The notes under the pieces were generated by a model. It was not told where the DNA came from. It saw only the letters and a list, made by a program, of their open reading frames with translations, and made no database searches. A stretch of 19,825 bases of DNA from DASYAN01 sp036501345 (GTDB lineage: Bacteria > Chloroflexota > Ktedonobacteria > Ktedonobacterales > Ktedonobacteraceae). The DNA lies in assembly GCA_036501345.1 (NCBI GenBank), contig DASYAN010000058.1:1-19825 (forward strand), in the 5' to 3' direction. The translations under genes were made by a program, and so were the position numbers. This document shows positions 7,595 through 15,132 of the stretch, in pieces; the first letter of the stretch is position 1; each line of letters starts with the position of its first letter.

Positions 7595-9079
7595 ATGACC
7601 GATATATCTACTCTGGCATTCATTGCTACATCGGTTGGCATAGGGCTAACCTGTCTCCTCTTCTCTCTATTTCACCGACAGGGAAACAGCTATTTATGGC
7701 AACGCGCGACATGGATAGGAATGAGTTTACTGCTTACGATCCTTTCTGCCTGCAGTAATAGTGCAACGACGCAAACGAAACCGTCCATTACTCCTCTGGC
7801 ATTGACAAGAACTGCGCAGCAGACAGCAACACCAACGAAGAGCACCGATTGGACCACGTATCATCGCGATAACCAGCGTACAGGATATCTTGCTAGCACT
7901 CCTGATCCGCACAGTCTGAGCAAAATCTGGGGGATACAATTGGACGGAGCTGTCTATGCGGAACCGTTGGTTGTTGGCAATGATGTCATTGTTGCAACAG
8001 AGGGAGACTCTCTTTACGCACTCGATCCCATGACCGGAAATGTGAAATGGCACACCAATGTTGGCTCTCCCGTGCCTCAATCCTCGCTCCCTTGCGGAGA
8101 TATTGATCCGCTGGGCATTACTGGTACGCCCGTGTATGATCCTGCGACTGGCCTGGTGTTCGCGGTCGCAGAGGTCACCGGACCAGCACATGTTCTGATA
8201 GGAGTGGATGTTACGACTGGTCAGGTGAAAGTCCGCCGCTCAGTTGATACCGATGGCATGGATCCACGAGCACATCAGCAGCGTGCAGCCCTCACGCTTG
8301 CCAATGGAATGGTCTATATCAACTATGGGGGGCTGGATGGTGACTGTTCTGATTATATCGGTCGCGTTGTCGCTTCACGAACTGATGGCCAGGGACCACT
8401 GCTGGTCTATCGAGTCCCAACGCCCCGTGAAGCGGGGATCTGGGCACCACCAGGAGCAAGTGTGGATGCGGCAGGCAATCTCTACGTCTCGGTGGGCAAT
8501 GGTGCGATTACCCAGGGCCAATGGGATCATAGCGACTCGATTCTGAAGCTTTCTTCTACCCTGCAACTGAAAGATGGGTTTGCACCTACGTCCTGGGGAC
8601 CCGAAAACGACGAGGATCAGGACATGGGTTCGCAAGGGCCGGTGCTCCTCCCTGGCAACTTCGTCTTTGCAGCAGGCAAATCTGGCAAGGGATATACCCT
8701 GCATGCCAATGCGCTCGGGGGTATCGGCGGACAGATTGATGCACAGGATGTGTGTGACTCCTTTGGTGGGGCAGCCACTGTCGGCTCGACGATCTTTATT
8801 CCTTGCACCAATGGTGTGCGCCAGATCACTGTGGATACAAGTGGGCATATGCACCAGGGCTGGCATGCTTCTGGGGACATTGTTGGCTCGCCAGTAGTCG
8901 GTGGTCATACGGTCTATAGTCTCTCCAATGGGATGATCTATGCACTCAATATGGACAGTGGGCATGTTATCACCTCGCTGAACGTGGGATCGGCCAATCG
9001 CTTTGCGACTCCAACCATTTTTGGCACTAGTATCTTCGTTGGCACATACACAGGCATCACTGCTGTCAAGATCGTGTAA
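7595..9079 (+). CDS. membrane-anchored PQQ-type beta-propeller protein
   Basis: The 494-residue product resembles PQQ/quinoprotein-like beta-propellers displayed outside the membrane. A hydrophobic helix spans about residues 5-25. A second hydrophobic segment ends in ILSAC (C53), which looks like a lipobox although it is far from the N-terminus. A Thr-rich linker follows, then DWTTYHRDNQRTGY. Propeller strands recur as YALDPMTGNVKWHT, GVDVTTGQVKV, NLYVSVGNGAITQG, VLLPGNFVFAAG and YALNMDSGHVITSL. This blade style is shared by PQQ dehydrogenases and by non-enzymatic scaffolds such as BamB. No PQQ-ligating motif or dehydrogenase heme site is evident, so an enzymatic role is not supported. I chose ATG 7595, after ggagaaatcgtatt; an upstream TTG at 7535 in the same frame lacks support. 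The gene is not in an operon. Confidence 0.78.
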   Translation: MTDISTLAFIATSVGIGLTCLLFSLFHRQGNSYLWQRATWIGMSLLLTILSACSNSATTQTKPSITPLALTRTAQQTATPTKSTDWTTYHRDNQRTGYLASTPDPHSLSKIWGIQLDGAVYAEPLVVGNDVIVATEGDSLYALDPMTGNVKWHTNVGSPVPQSSLPCGDIDPLGITGTPVYDPATGLVFAVAEVTGPAHVLIGVDVTTGQVKVRRSVDTDGMDPRAHQQRAALTLANGMVYINYGGLDGDCSDYIGRVVASRTDGQGPLLVYRVPTPREAGIWAPPGASVDAAGNLYVSVGNGAITQGQWDHSDSILKLSSTLQLKDGFAPTSWGPENDEDQDMGSQGPVLLPGNFVFAAGKSGKGYTLHANALGGIGGQIDAQDVCDSFGGAATVGSTIFIPCTNGVRQITVDTSGHMHQGWHASGDIVGSPVVGGHTVYSLSNGMIYALNMDSGHVITSLNVGSANRFATPTIFGTSIFVGTYTGITAVKIV

Positions 9080-9100
9080 ATACTTCATCTGGCATAATGA

Positions 9101-9126
9101 GAAGCAGGCCTACCATGGCCTGCTTC
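9101..9126 (+). terminator. hairpin after the beta-propeller gene
   Basis: A perfect 10-bp stem (gaagcaggcc at 9101-9110, ggcctgcttc at 9117-9126) with a 6-nt loop lies 21 nt after the stop codon. No T tract follows, so it is a terminator candidate or an RNA-stabilising hairpin. Confidence 0.5.
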
Positions 9127-9421
9127 CATCTCGTCGCCTCGTCTACTTTGATTGCTTAATCTTTCTCCCAAGCACTAAGATTACAGTGCCATTTACTTTA
9201 AAAGGATACATTAAAAATAGAGGTTACATCTAAAATGTAACCTTCAACGTAATTATTATTGTAGCTATTCAATCGAAAGATGATCGCAACCAAGTCAATT
9301 GGATGCGCATTCTTCGACCTTCCTTGCCCTGCGTCGCAGAATACAGGGGAGCTAGGTAGTTGAGTAGTGACTCAGTGCAGAGATCTGTCATGCCTTGAAT
9401 AAGGTAGAAAGGTTGCATTCT
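9127..9421. other. intergenic region with a 9-bp hairpin
   Basis: No gene is seen. A perfect hairpin (aggttacat at 9221-9229, atgtaacct at 9235-9243) is followed on the minus strand by ctattttt, so it would work better as a minus-strand terminator, although no minus-strand gene is apparent. The leader of the small peptide gene lies at the right edge, with gaaagg about 9 nt before ATG 9422. No clear promoter was found. Confidence 0.35.
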
Positions 9422-9664
9422 ATGGAGCCTCGTATCACACAGGCCACTCAAGATGTATCAAAGCTGTTGCCTCTAGAGGGAAGCATTGATGCGATTGAGT
9501 TGACTGACGAAGATCTGGAAAAGGTTACAGGTACTTGGGGGCACTTCGGAGGTAGGGGAGGCTTTGGCTTTGGCTTCCGCCACTTCCACCGTTTCCCTTT
9601 CAGACATTTCGGCCATTTCGGCGGTTCAGCGATATCGATAAGTAGTGTAGCTATCGCTGGTTAG
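9422..9664 (+). CDS. RiPP-like precursor peptide with Gly/Phe/His-rich core (80 aa)
   Basis: The product splits into a leader (residues 1-37) and a core (38-80). The leader ends IELTDEDLEKVTG, close to the L-(S/T)-D-E-(D/E)-L-E-x-V-(A/T)-G signature that precedes the cleavage site in many bacteriocin and lanthipeptide-type precursors. The second Gly of the usual GG is Thr here. The core has nine Phe and five His in a Gly/Arg background (residues 38-68, e.g. GFGFGFRHFHRFPFRHFGHF), then a Ser/Ile/Ala tail. It has no Cys, so thioether rings are impossible. ATG 9422 is chosen with gaaagg upstream; a TTG 27 nt earlier is in frame but less likely. No modification or export protease gene is in the window. 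A strong terminator follows. Gene reality is fairly safe; the RiPP role is inferred. Confidence 0.7.
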   Translation: MEPRITQATQDVSKLLPLEGSIDAIELTDEDLEKVTGTWGHFGGRGGFGFGFRHFHRFPFRHFGHFGGSAISISSVAIAG

Positions 9665-9722
9665 TGCGTTGATGTAGGGTGGATTATTAGGTAGAGTTGG
9701 ATGAATTTCCGATAACCTAGAT

Positions 9723-9777
9723 AAAGCTATCATCGCCCATCAGGTTTTGACCTGATCAAGGGTGGTGATAGCTTTTT
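9723..9777 (+). terminator. strong terminator after the precursor-like gene
   Basis: A long outer stem pairs aaagctatcatcgccc (9723-9738) with gggtggtgatagcttt (9760-9775), with G-T pairing in the middle. It encloses an inner hairpin atcaggt/acctgat, and a run of six T (9773-9778) closes it. It separates the small peptide gene from the membrane-protein gene. Confidence 0.85.
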
Positions 9778-9833
9778 TCAATGCAGGGTAGCGTAGCCAT
9801 TCTCCATTGCTGGTCCATACTCGCATCTAGACT

Positions 9834-9839
9834 TATAAT
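9834..9839 (+). promoter_or_regulatory. candidate -10 box for the FUSC gene
   Basis: A perfect tataat lies 57 nt before ATG 9897. No good -35 hexamer is found at 16-18 nt (tggtcc is the best placed), so the call rests on the -10 box alone. Confidence 0.35.
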
Positions 9840-9896
9840 GGGGGAGTAGGATATCTCTATAACTAGAATGTACACAGATCAACGGAGAAGATAGCT

Positions 9897-12098
9897 ATGG
9901 AAAATACTTCTCAGATCAACGGTACAATAAGATCCTGGTTTTCCGCTCTGAAGTATTCCTGGAGAACGACGCTGCAAATTGACCGTTCACAGCTAACCGC
10001 CGTTCGAGCTATACGCAGTACTATCGGCGTTGCGATCCCACTTGCCCTCTGCGTGGCAATGGGTTATATACCTGAAGGGGTTTCTATAGCTGGTGGCGCT
10101 GTGAGCCTAGGTAGTGTGGGGCTCAGTGATCCACATCGGGTCCGGGCACGCACAATGCTTCTGGCATGTGTCGGCATTGCAATCTCAGCCTTTGTTGGTA
10201 GTATCACCAGTCATACTAGTTGGTTGGCTGTTCTAGTGGTTGGTTTGTGGGGATTTGGTGCGGGATTGCTGGTCTCCCTCGGCCAATCTGCTATGAATAT
10301 CGGTCTACAGTCAACTATTGCACTAATTATCCTTTCGCATTTTGGGCTTGACCCGGCCCATGCAGCCCTCCAAGCCGCTCTCATGCTGGTTGGAGCACTG
10401 TTCCAAACTATCCTCGCTCTGATCCCTGTACCAGGGCAGCGAACAGCACGTGAGCTAACCGCGCTTTCCTCTGTCTATCAAGCTCTCGCTGCGTACGCAG
10501 CTAATCCAACAGATGAGCAATATAGACAGCAAGTCAGAGATGCCTTGTTGAAGGCACATGCAGTAATACTGGAAAGTGACCACCAAAGTCAGCAAGATGC
10601 GATACTCTCCGAATTGCTTGAAGAAGCAGAGCGTCTTCGCCTCACGATCCTTATTTTTAGAAAATGGCGACAATATTTAAAGGAAGATCCTAGAGTGAGG
10701 ACCGGCAGCAACGTTGAATATATAGATCAGTTTCTCCAAGCTGCAGCAGCCCAACTGCAGGAGATAGCCAACGAACTGAAGCCGACTTCCCGTTTTGTCA
10801 GTTGTGTCAAGCCACATCAACAGATCAAACAGTCATTGGCAGCACTCCGCCGACAAGGGACAATGTCTGATGGTGAGGAAGCCCTCCAGCCCATGGTGAT
10901 CTATGGTGAAGCCTTGCGTGATCAACTCCATATCGCCAAGAAACTAGCCAAAGCCTGGAAATCTCGACAGCCCCATCAGTTAATCCATCTCCATATTGCC
11001 AAGCCTACACCTCTACAATTGCATAGTGCTTATGCCACCATTCGAGCTAATCTGACGCTCCGTTCTGCCGCTTTTCGTCATGCCATTCGGCTGGGTGTTA
11101 CACTCGCAATAGCTATGGCTCTCTATAAACTTACCCCGTTACCGATTCACAATGGATACTGGATGCCTTTGGCAGCTCTTCTAGTGCTTAGACCTGACTT
11201 CAGCACTACAGTTGTTCGTGGGATAGCTCGCACTCTTGGAACTATGCTTGGAGCTGTGCTCGCAGCAATCCTCGTATCACAACTGGCTCCTACCAAAGAA
11301 CTCCTTGTTCTCCTGGAAGTCGTTGTAACTTATCTCGCCTTTTCCATATTGCTCGTCAATTACGCACTTTTCTCTCTGTTTATCACGATGGAAATAGTTT
11401 TCCTACTTACCTTTATCACCCCTCAACCATCGATAACTGCAGAGGCGCGGGCAATTAATACAGTCTTAGGAGGAATTCTGGCACTTCTCACGTATCTTCT
11501 CTGGCCAACGTGGGAGCATTCACAGATACGACAGCTTTTAGCAGATCGCCTGGAAGCCTTACGTCGCTCTTGTATAGCTGTCATGGAAGTTTATGCCAAC
11601 CCCACTATGTATGACCCTCTTGCGCTAGATCGCTATCGCACGGAGTCACGCCTGTCACGTTCAAATGCCAAGGCTTCTGTTGAGCGTTTACGGCATGAAC
11701 CAGGACCGCATGGTATTGATCCTGATCTTGCCCAGGCACTGCTTGAAGCGGGAGATACAATTGCACAGAGTGCTCTTACGCTCGAAGCGTATCTACAAGA
11801 TAATCCAACACATTATGTATTACCTGAGATAACCACAGTTACCAAGGAGATAGATGAAGCATTCCATGCCCTCATTATAGCCATACGTGAAGGGCAGAGC
11901 GTCTCTACATTTCCCAATTTGCAAGAGATGCTTCAAGTGGTGAGACGTATCAGAAAACAAGAAACTCATATGGCAAATGACGTGCGGATGAATCTACGCC
12001 TTGTGCTTATTGAGGTTAAGCGCATCATTTGCACTCTCAACACCATGCACCAACTCATTGAATGCTCAAATTTAGGTCTGAGGAATCCTGATAGATAA
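9897..12098 (+). CDS. FUSC-family inner-membrane protein (YccS/aromatic-acid-exporter-like)
   Basis: The 733-residue protein has the two-block layout of the fusaric-acid-resistance/aromatic-acid-exporter superfamily. Membrane segments lie at about residues 40-178, a long helical cytoplasmic region follows (about 180-390), a second membrane block lies at about 393-536, and a helical C-terminal domain ends the protein. The second block contains the family-like NGYWMPLAALLVLRPDFSTT (residues 419-438) followed by RGIARTLGTMLGA. Relatives export aromatic carboxylates or related toxic compounds, usually with a separate periplasmic adaptor; no adaptor is present here, as expected if the host has a single membrane. 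The start follows ggagaagatagct. It is probably monocistronic, with the MerR gene downstream behind its own promoter. The substrate cannot be told from sequence. Confidence 0.85.
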   Translation: MENTSQINGTIRSWFSALKYSWRTTLQIDRSQLTAVRAIRSTIGVAIPLALCVAMGYIPEGVSIAGGAVSLGSVGLSDPHRVRARTMLLACVGIAISAFVGSITSHTSWLAVLVVGLWGFGAGLLVSLGQSAMNIGLQSTIALIILSHFGLDPAHAALQAALMLVGALFQTILALIPVPGQRTARELTALSSVYQALAAYAANPTDEQYRQQVRDALLKAHAVILESDHQSQQDAILSELLEEAERLRLTILIFRKWRQYLKEDPRVRTGSNVEYIDQFLQAAAAQLQEIANELKPTSRFVSCVKPHQQIKQSLAALRRQGTMSDGEEALQPMVIYGEALRDQLHIAKKLAKAWKSRQPHQLIHLHIAKPTPLQLHSAYATIRANLTLRSAAFRHAIRLGVTLAIAMALYKLTPLPIHNGYWMPLAALLVLRPDFSTTVVRGIARTLGTMLGAVLAAILVSQLAPTKELLVLLEVVVTYLAFSILLVNYALFSLFITMEIVFLLTFITPQPSITAEARAINTVLGGILALLTYLLWPTWEHSQIRQLLADRLEALRRSCIAVMEVYANPTMYDPLALDRYRTESRLSRSNAKASVERLRHEPGPHGIDPDLAQALLEAGDTIAQSALTLEAYLQDNPTHYVLPEITTVTKEIDEAFHALIIAIREGQSVSTFPNLQEMLQVVRRIRKQETHMANDVRMNLRLVLIEVKRIICTLNTMHQLIECSNLGLRNPDR

Positions 12099-12145
12099 GG
12101 GAAGAGCCAGATTTTCGCTTTACCCCAAATTGCCGCGAAAAGGTC

Positions 12146-12176
12146 TTGCATATGACGTAACGTCATAGCTTATACT
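12146..12176 (+). promoter_or_regulatory. MerR-type promoter with 19-bp spacer and central dyad
   Basis: The -35 box ttgcat (12146-12151) and -10 box tatact (12171-12176) are separated by 19 bp, the over-long spacing typical of promoters activated by MerR-family proteins. A perfect dyad, tatgacgt-a-acgtcata (12151-12167), fills most of the spacer. It lies immediately before the MerR-type gene, so autoregulation is likely: the protein would bind here and twist the DNA when its ligand is present. Confidence 0.85.
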
Positions 12177-12198
12177 TCCAAGCGAAAGGAGGTAGCAC

Positions 12199-13014
12199 TT
12201 GGATTGCCGGCATTATACAACCAGTCAATTTGCGCAGAAGGCTGCGGTGACCGTGCGGACCCTGCGCTTTTATGACAAGGTGGGTCTACTCTCGCCCTCT
12301 GGATATACGGAGGCAGGGCATCGGCTCTACTCGGATGAGGATCTGTGGAGCTTACAGCAAATTCTAGCGCTGAAGTTTCTGGGTTTTTCATTGGAGGAGA
12401 TCAAAGTTTGTCTGCAGACGCGTCCGGAGCGTTTGCAGAAGACGTTGGCTATGCAGAGGGCAATGATGCGAGAGAAACGTAGCCAGATGGATATGGTGAT
12501 TCAGGCCATTGAGAAAGCTGAAACATTGTTGCAGAACAACCAGGGAGACTGGGAGTCTATCGTCAATGTGATCCAGGTGATGCAAATGGAACAGAATAAA
12601 GAGTGGGTCAATAAATATCTGACCCCAGAACAACAACAGAAATTGGCAGAAATCTCTAGCAAGTCGTATAGTCCTGAAGCGGCTCAGAAGCTGGCAGAAT
12701 GGGGTAAGAGCTGGACGGAAGAGGATCAGCAACGCGCAAGCCAACAGTGGGACGCGGTTTTCACAGAACTGAGGCGGTTGGTAGCAGAAGGAAAAGATCC
12801 GGCCAGTCCAGAGGGCCAAGCACTGGCAAAGCAGCATAGTGAGCTGATTGGGCAGTTCACGCGTGGCGACGCTGATGTAGAGGCTGGTCTGAAGCAATGG
12901 TGGAAGAGCCACCGCGAGCTATCCGCAGGAGAGAAGCTATTAGGAATGTATAGTTATAGCGAGGAGGAAACTGCTTTCCTGCAGAAATCACTGGAGCATT
13001 ATAAGCAGATTTAG
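12199..13014 (+). CDS. MerR-family regulator with TipAS-like ligand domain
   Basis: The 271-residue protein begins with the MerR winged helix-turn-helix (YTTSQFAQKAAVTVRTLRFY and EAGHRLYSDEDLWSLQQI, residues 6-72). A dimerising coiled coil follows at about 73-112. The C-terminal part (about 135-255) looks like the TipAS antibiotic-recognition domain, with LTPEQQQKLAE, SWTEEDQQRASQQWDAVFTEL and a helical end. TipAL-type regulators bind drugs or other amphipathic ligands and activate their own promoter. The start is TTG 12199: aggagg at 12187-12192 lies 6 nt upstream, and the MerR motif starts right after it. It is followed by a strong terminator, so it is a single-gene unit. The FUSC exporter gene next door is a possible but unproven target, because no similar dyad was seen before it. 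Confidence 0.9.
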   Translation: MDCRHYTTSQFAQKAAVTVRTLRFYDKVGLLSPSGYTEAGHRLYSDEDLWSLQQILALKFLGFSLEEIKVCLQTRPERLQKTLAMQRAMMREKRSQMDMVIQAIEKAETLLQNNQGDWESIVNVIQVMQMEQNKEWVNKYLTPEQQQKLAEISSKSYSPEAAQKLAEWGKSWTEEDQQRASQQWDAVFTELRRLVAEGKDPASPEGQALAKQHSELIGQFTRGDADVEAGLKQWWKSHRELSAGEKLLGMYSYSEEETAFLQKSLEHYKQI

Positions 13015-13027
13015 AAGTGAGAGAGGC

Positions 13028-13078
13028 AAGGGACTTTGAGATAGGATCTTCATTCTATCTCAAAGTCCCTTTCTCTTG
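13028..13078 (+). terminator. terminator of the MerR gene
   Basis: A perfect 17-bp stem (aagggactttgagatag at 13028-13044, complement at 13055-13071) with a 10-nt loop is followed by tctcttgt. It lies 13 nt after the stop codon. The stem is exceptionally long. Confidence 0.8.
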
Positions 13079-13586
13079 TCAGGGGCATAGCCCTATCATG
13101 TATTCAAGAATATCGTCGCAAAACTCCAATAGAAAGTGCTCCTAAGTAGTCTTTTCCAAAATGTCGCATAAGTGCCGCATAAGTGCCGCCATTTGTCCTG
13201 GAAAAAAGCTCTCTCATCAGTTATCCTTAAATAGAGCGTGCATGTATTCTTTAATATCATCGTGGTAAATAGGACAGAGCAGTATGGCCGTAGGAGGACT
13301 TGTGAGGTTGACAGTGCTCTCTTAAGCTATTGATACTGAGCATAAAGCACAAGACCGAGAGAGGGACCTCCTCCCCGGCGTTACTCTCGCAGCCACCTTA
13401 TTACATTTGTAAAGCGAGTTGGTAGAGCTTGCATGCGTTAGAGGTATGCAAACTGCTACCACAATGTATTTTGGTCATTGGATATTGAACAACCATAGAT
13501 TTCATGCAGGCAATAGCCTGTAGATCGAATTTTTACATTTCAAATTGTATTTGATGGATACATCAAAAAGAAAGGCGATAATAGAG
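13079..13586. other. gene-free region with small repeats and possible gene remnants
   Basis: No intact gene is seen. Two related 22-bp segments occur at 13097-13118 and 13241-13262 (18 of 22 bases match). Read on the minus strand they give similar ends: CDDILEYM, then a stop shortly after, and YHDDIKEYM, then a stop. They may be remains of two copies of one gene 3' end. A tandem 11-bp repeat (cgcataagtgc twice) lies at 13165-13186. An imperfect hairpin with arms tggtagagcttgcat and atgcaaactgctacca spans about 13420-13461. No convincing promoter for the gene at 13587 was found. Confidence 0.4.
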
Positions 13587-14764
13587 ATGCCATCGAAAAA
13601 CCCTTTTCAGCCTAGAAACGAAAACTTCAAAACCATACATGATTTAAAAGATGAGCAAACTATAAAAGCAGGGAATGAGCACAAAGTTATAGATGTTGTT
13701 CGAAAGCAAGTTGAGCCATTAGATAAAGGAAAAAAACTATCAAATGAATCCCAAGGAGAAAAACTAAATTCGGAGGAATTGCGGCAAAAAAGACTAAAAG
13801 CGCTTGAACAAAATCCCCAACAACATACTCCGGCAGATCGGCAAGCCTATCTAAATTTGCTTCAATCACCATACATGACAACAGCTTCAAGTCAATTATC
13901 AGACGCGACAACGGAACAATCATCTAACCAATCCCTAGAAGCTTCATCTTCAGATGCATCTAATAGTTCGAAGCAACAAGGGCTGTCACAGATAGAGATA
14001 AAGAGAATAAAAGATATAAAGGCTAATATAGAAAGGATTAATAATCAAGATCCCAAGAACGATACTCAAGAAGATAGTATTAAGAGGCATATGCTAGAAA
14101 CTCGCGAAGCATTGATAGAGCGTAGAAAACAGGCAATTAAAGATAAAAAACTAAGTGAAGCTTATTTAGAAGAAAAATGTCGTTAGGTAGGTGATTATGC
14201 AAAAAATCATAAAAATCATAAAAAAGATAAAAATAATATTTTTGAGGTAAAAGGTGTATCTCGAGGTGAAATAAACAGCGAGTATCCATTTCTACAAGTG
14301 CGTGACGTGCGAGGTACACGCAACAATTGCCTACCCGGTGCTATCGATCGGGCGGCTAACCCTGCTCTAACTAATGAGCAGATAAGCAAGAGAGCTCAGG
14401 AGGCGAGACAATCCCTAGTCCAAGGTGGTTTGGCCAACTGGAAGGATACTCTCGAAACGAAACGATCCATCCAACCAGCGAAGGTACGCAGGTAGCCCAT
14501 CAACAGGTGGTGAAAATCATGGAAGATATGCGTACAAAGGGGTATATTGATCCCGACAGAGGCTTGCGCCTGTATGTGGTTAACCCCTACAACAATAACT
14601 CGGTGGAGGCCATGGATCTGCAACCTAGTAAGGAGGGAACTCGTCCGATCTGTATACAAACAACGCTAGGGGAAGAGCATTTTGTTGCATTAGTATCACA
14701 AGGTGCACAACGAGATTTTATCGAGAAAAAGAAAGAAGTAAAAGATCCAAAATTCTTTTATTAA
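13587..14764 (+). pseudogene. decayed effector-like gene with possible OTU-like protease domain
   Basis: Three open segments make sense only as one broken gene. The first (ATG 13587 to TAG 14184-14186) encodes a charged, Gln/Ser/Lys-rich region with coiled-coil character. The same frame continues past the TAG, without further damage, to 14495 and includes VRDVRGTRNNCLPGAID. A frame change between about 14430 and 14490 then leads to the reading through ETIHPTSEGTQVAHQQVVKI to the stop at 14764. That part includes RLYVVNP and RPICIQTTLGEEHFVALV. C (codon 14328-14330) and H (14678-14680) are about 117 residues apart, as in OTU cysteine proteases (G-N-C-L-x-x-A-I near the N-terminus, H-(F/Y) near the end). 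That match is pattern-based and unconfirmed. The start is uncertain: ATG 13554 in the same frame is possible. The gene is AT-rich and ends in a palindromic terminator. Confidence 0.55.
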
Positions 14765-14770
14765 TGAATG

Positions 14771-14820
14771 AAATAATATAATCAGTTATATTAATATAAC
14801 TGATTATATTATTTGTTTTT
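14771..14820 (+). terminator. perfect 44-bp palindrome followed by T tract
   Basis: Positions 14771-14792 are the exact reverse complement of 14793-14814, with no loop spacer, followed by gttttt. It lies 6 nt after the stop of the decayed gene. It should form a long AT-rich hairpin and serve as its terminator; the symmetry could also be a protein binding site. Confidence 0.75.
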
Positions 14821-15132
14821 GTCAAGGTAATTGGGGCTGATCGATGGCTTTGAGGAAGCGACTGAGCATGCTCCGAATCTGGAAGTATTTACGTCTTTCC
14901 TTCTAATGAGGAACTTTTTTCTGCTCTTTGCCTGCTCATCTATGACCTCGTTGCGTGTCTCGTGGGTTAGTCGATAGGTAAAGCTTCTAGCTTACGCGCT
15001 GCCTTATTTGTATCGAGCGAATGAGACCTTTCTCCTACCACACTATACTTGGTAATACGAACTGCCCTATCATAAGTGGTACCATCCGCATAGCACGCAG
15101 CATATACAAATAATAGGTACCAGAGGAGAGCA
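14821..15132. other. leader region of the kinase gene
   Basis: I see no gene here. Two ggtacc sites flank a short segment near 15077-15120. The start at 15133 is preceded by agaggagagca, a good Shine-Dalgarno. No promoter boxes stand out. Confidence 0.4.

Noticed and set aside
8375..9088. minus-strand ORF of 237 codons
   Set aside because: It is fully antisense to the beta-propeller gene, Cys- and His-rich in a frame-shadow way, and has no recognisable motif.
12388..12912. minus-strand ORF of 174 codons
   Set aside because: It is a shadow of the MerR regulator coding frame; its Leu/Phe-rich product comes from the complement of Gln/Glu/Lys codons.
13165..13186. tandem 11-bp repeat considered as a CRISPR or iteron array
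   Set aside because: There are only two copies, with no spacers and no cas or replication gene nearby.
4867..14186. recoding of TAG as an amino acid, suggested by two ORFs that continue past TAG (4867 and 14184)
   Set aside because: Both genes carry other damage (lost 5' end; frameshift), and intact genes here use TAG as a normal stop, including the micro-genes. Ordinary decay is the simpler reading.
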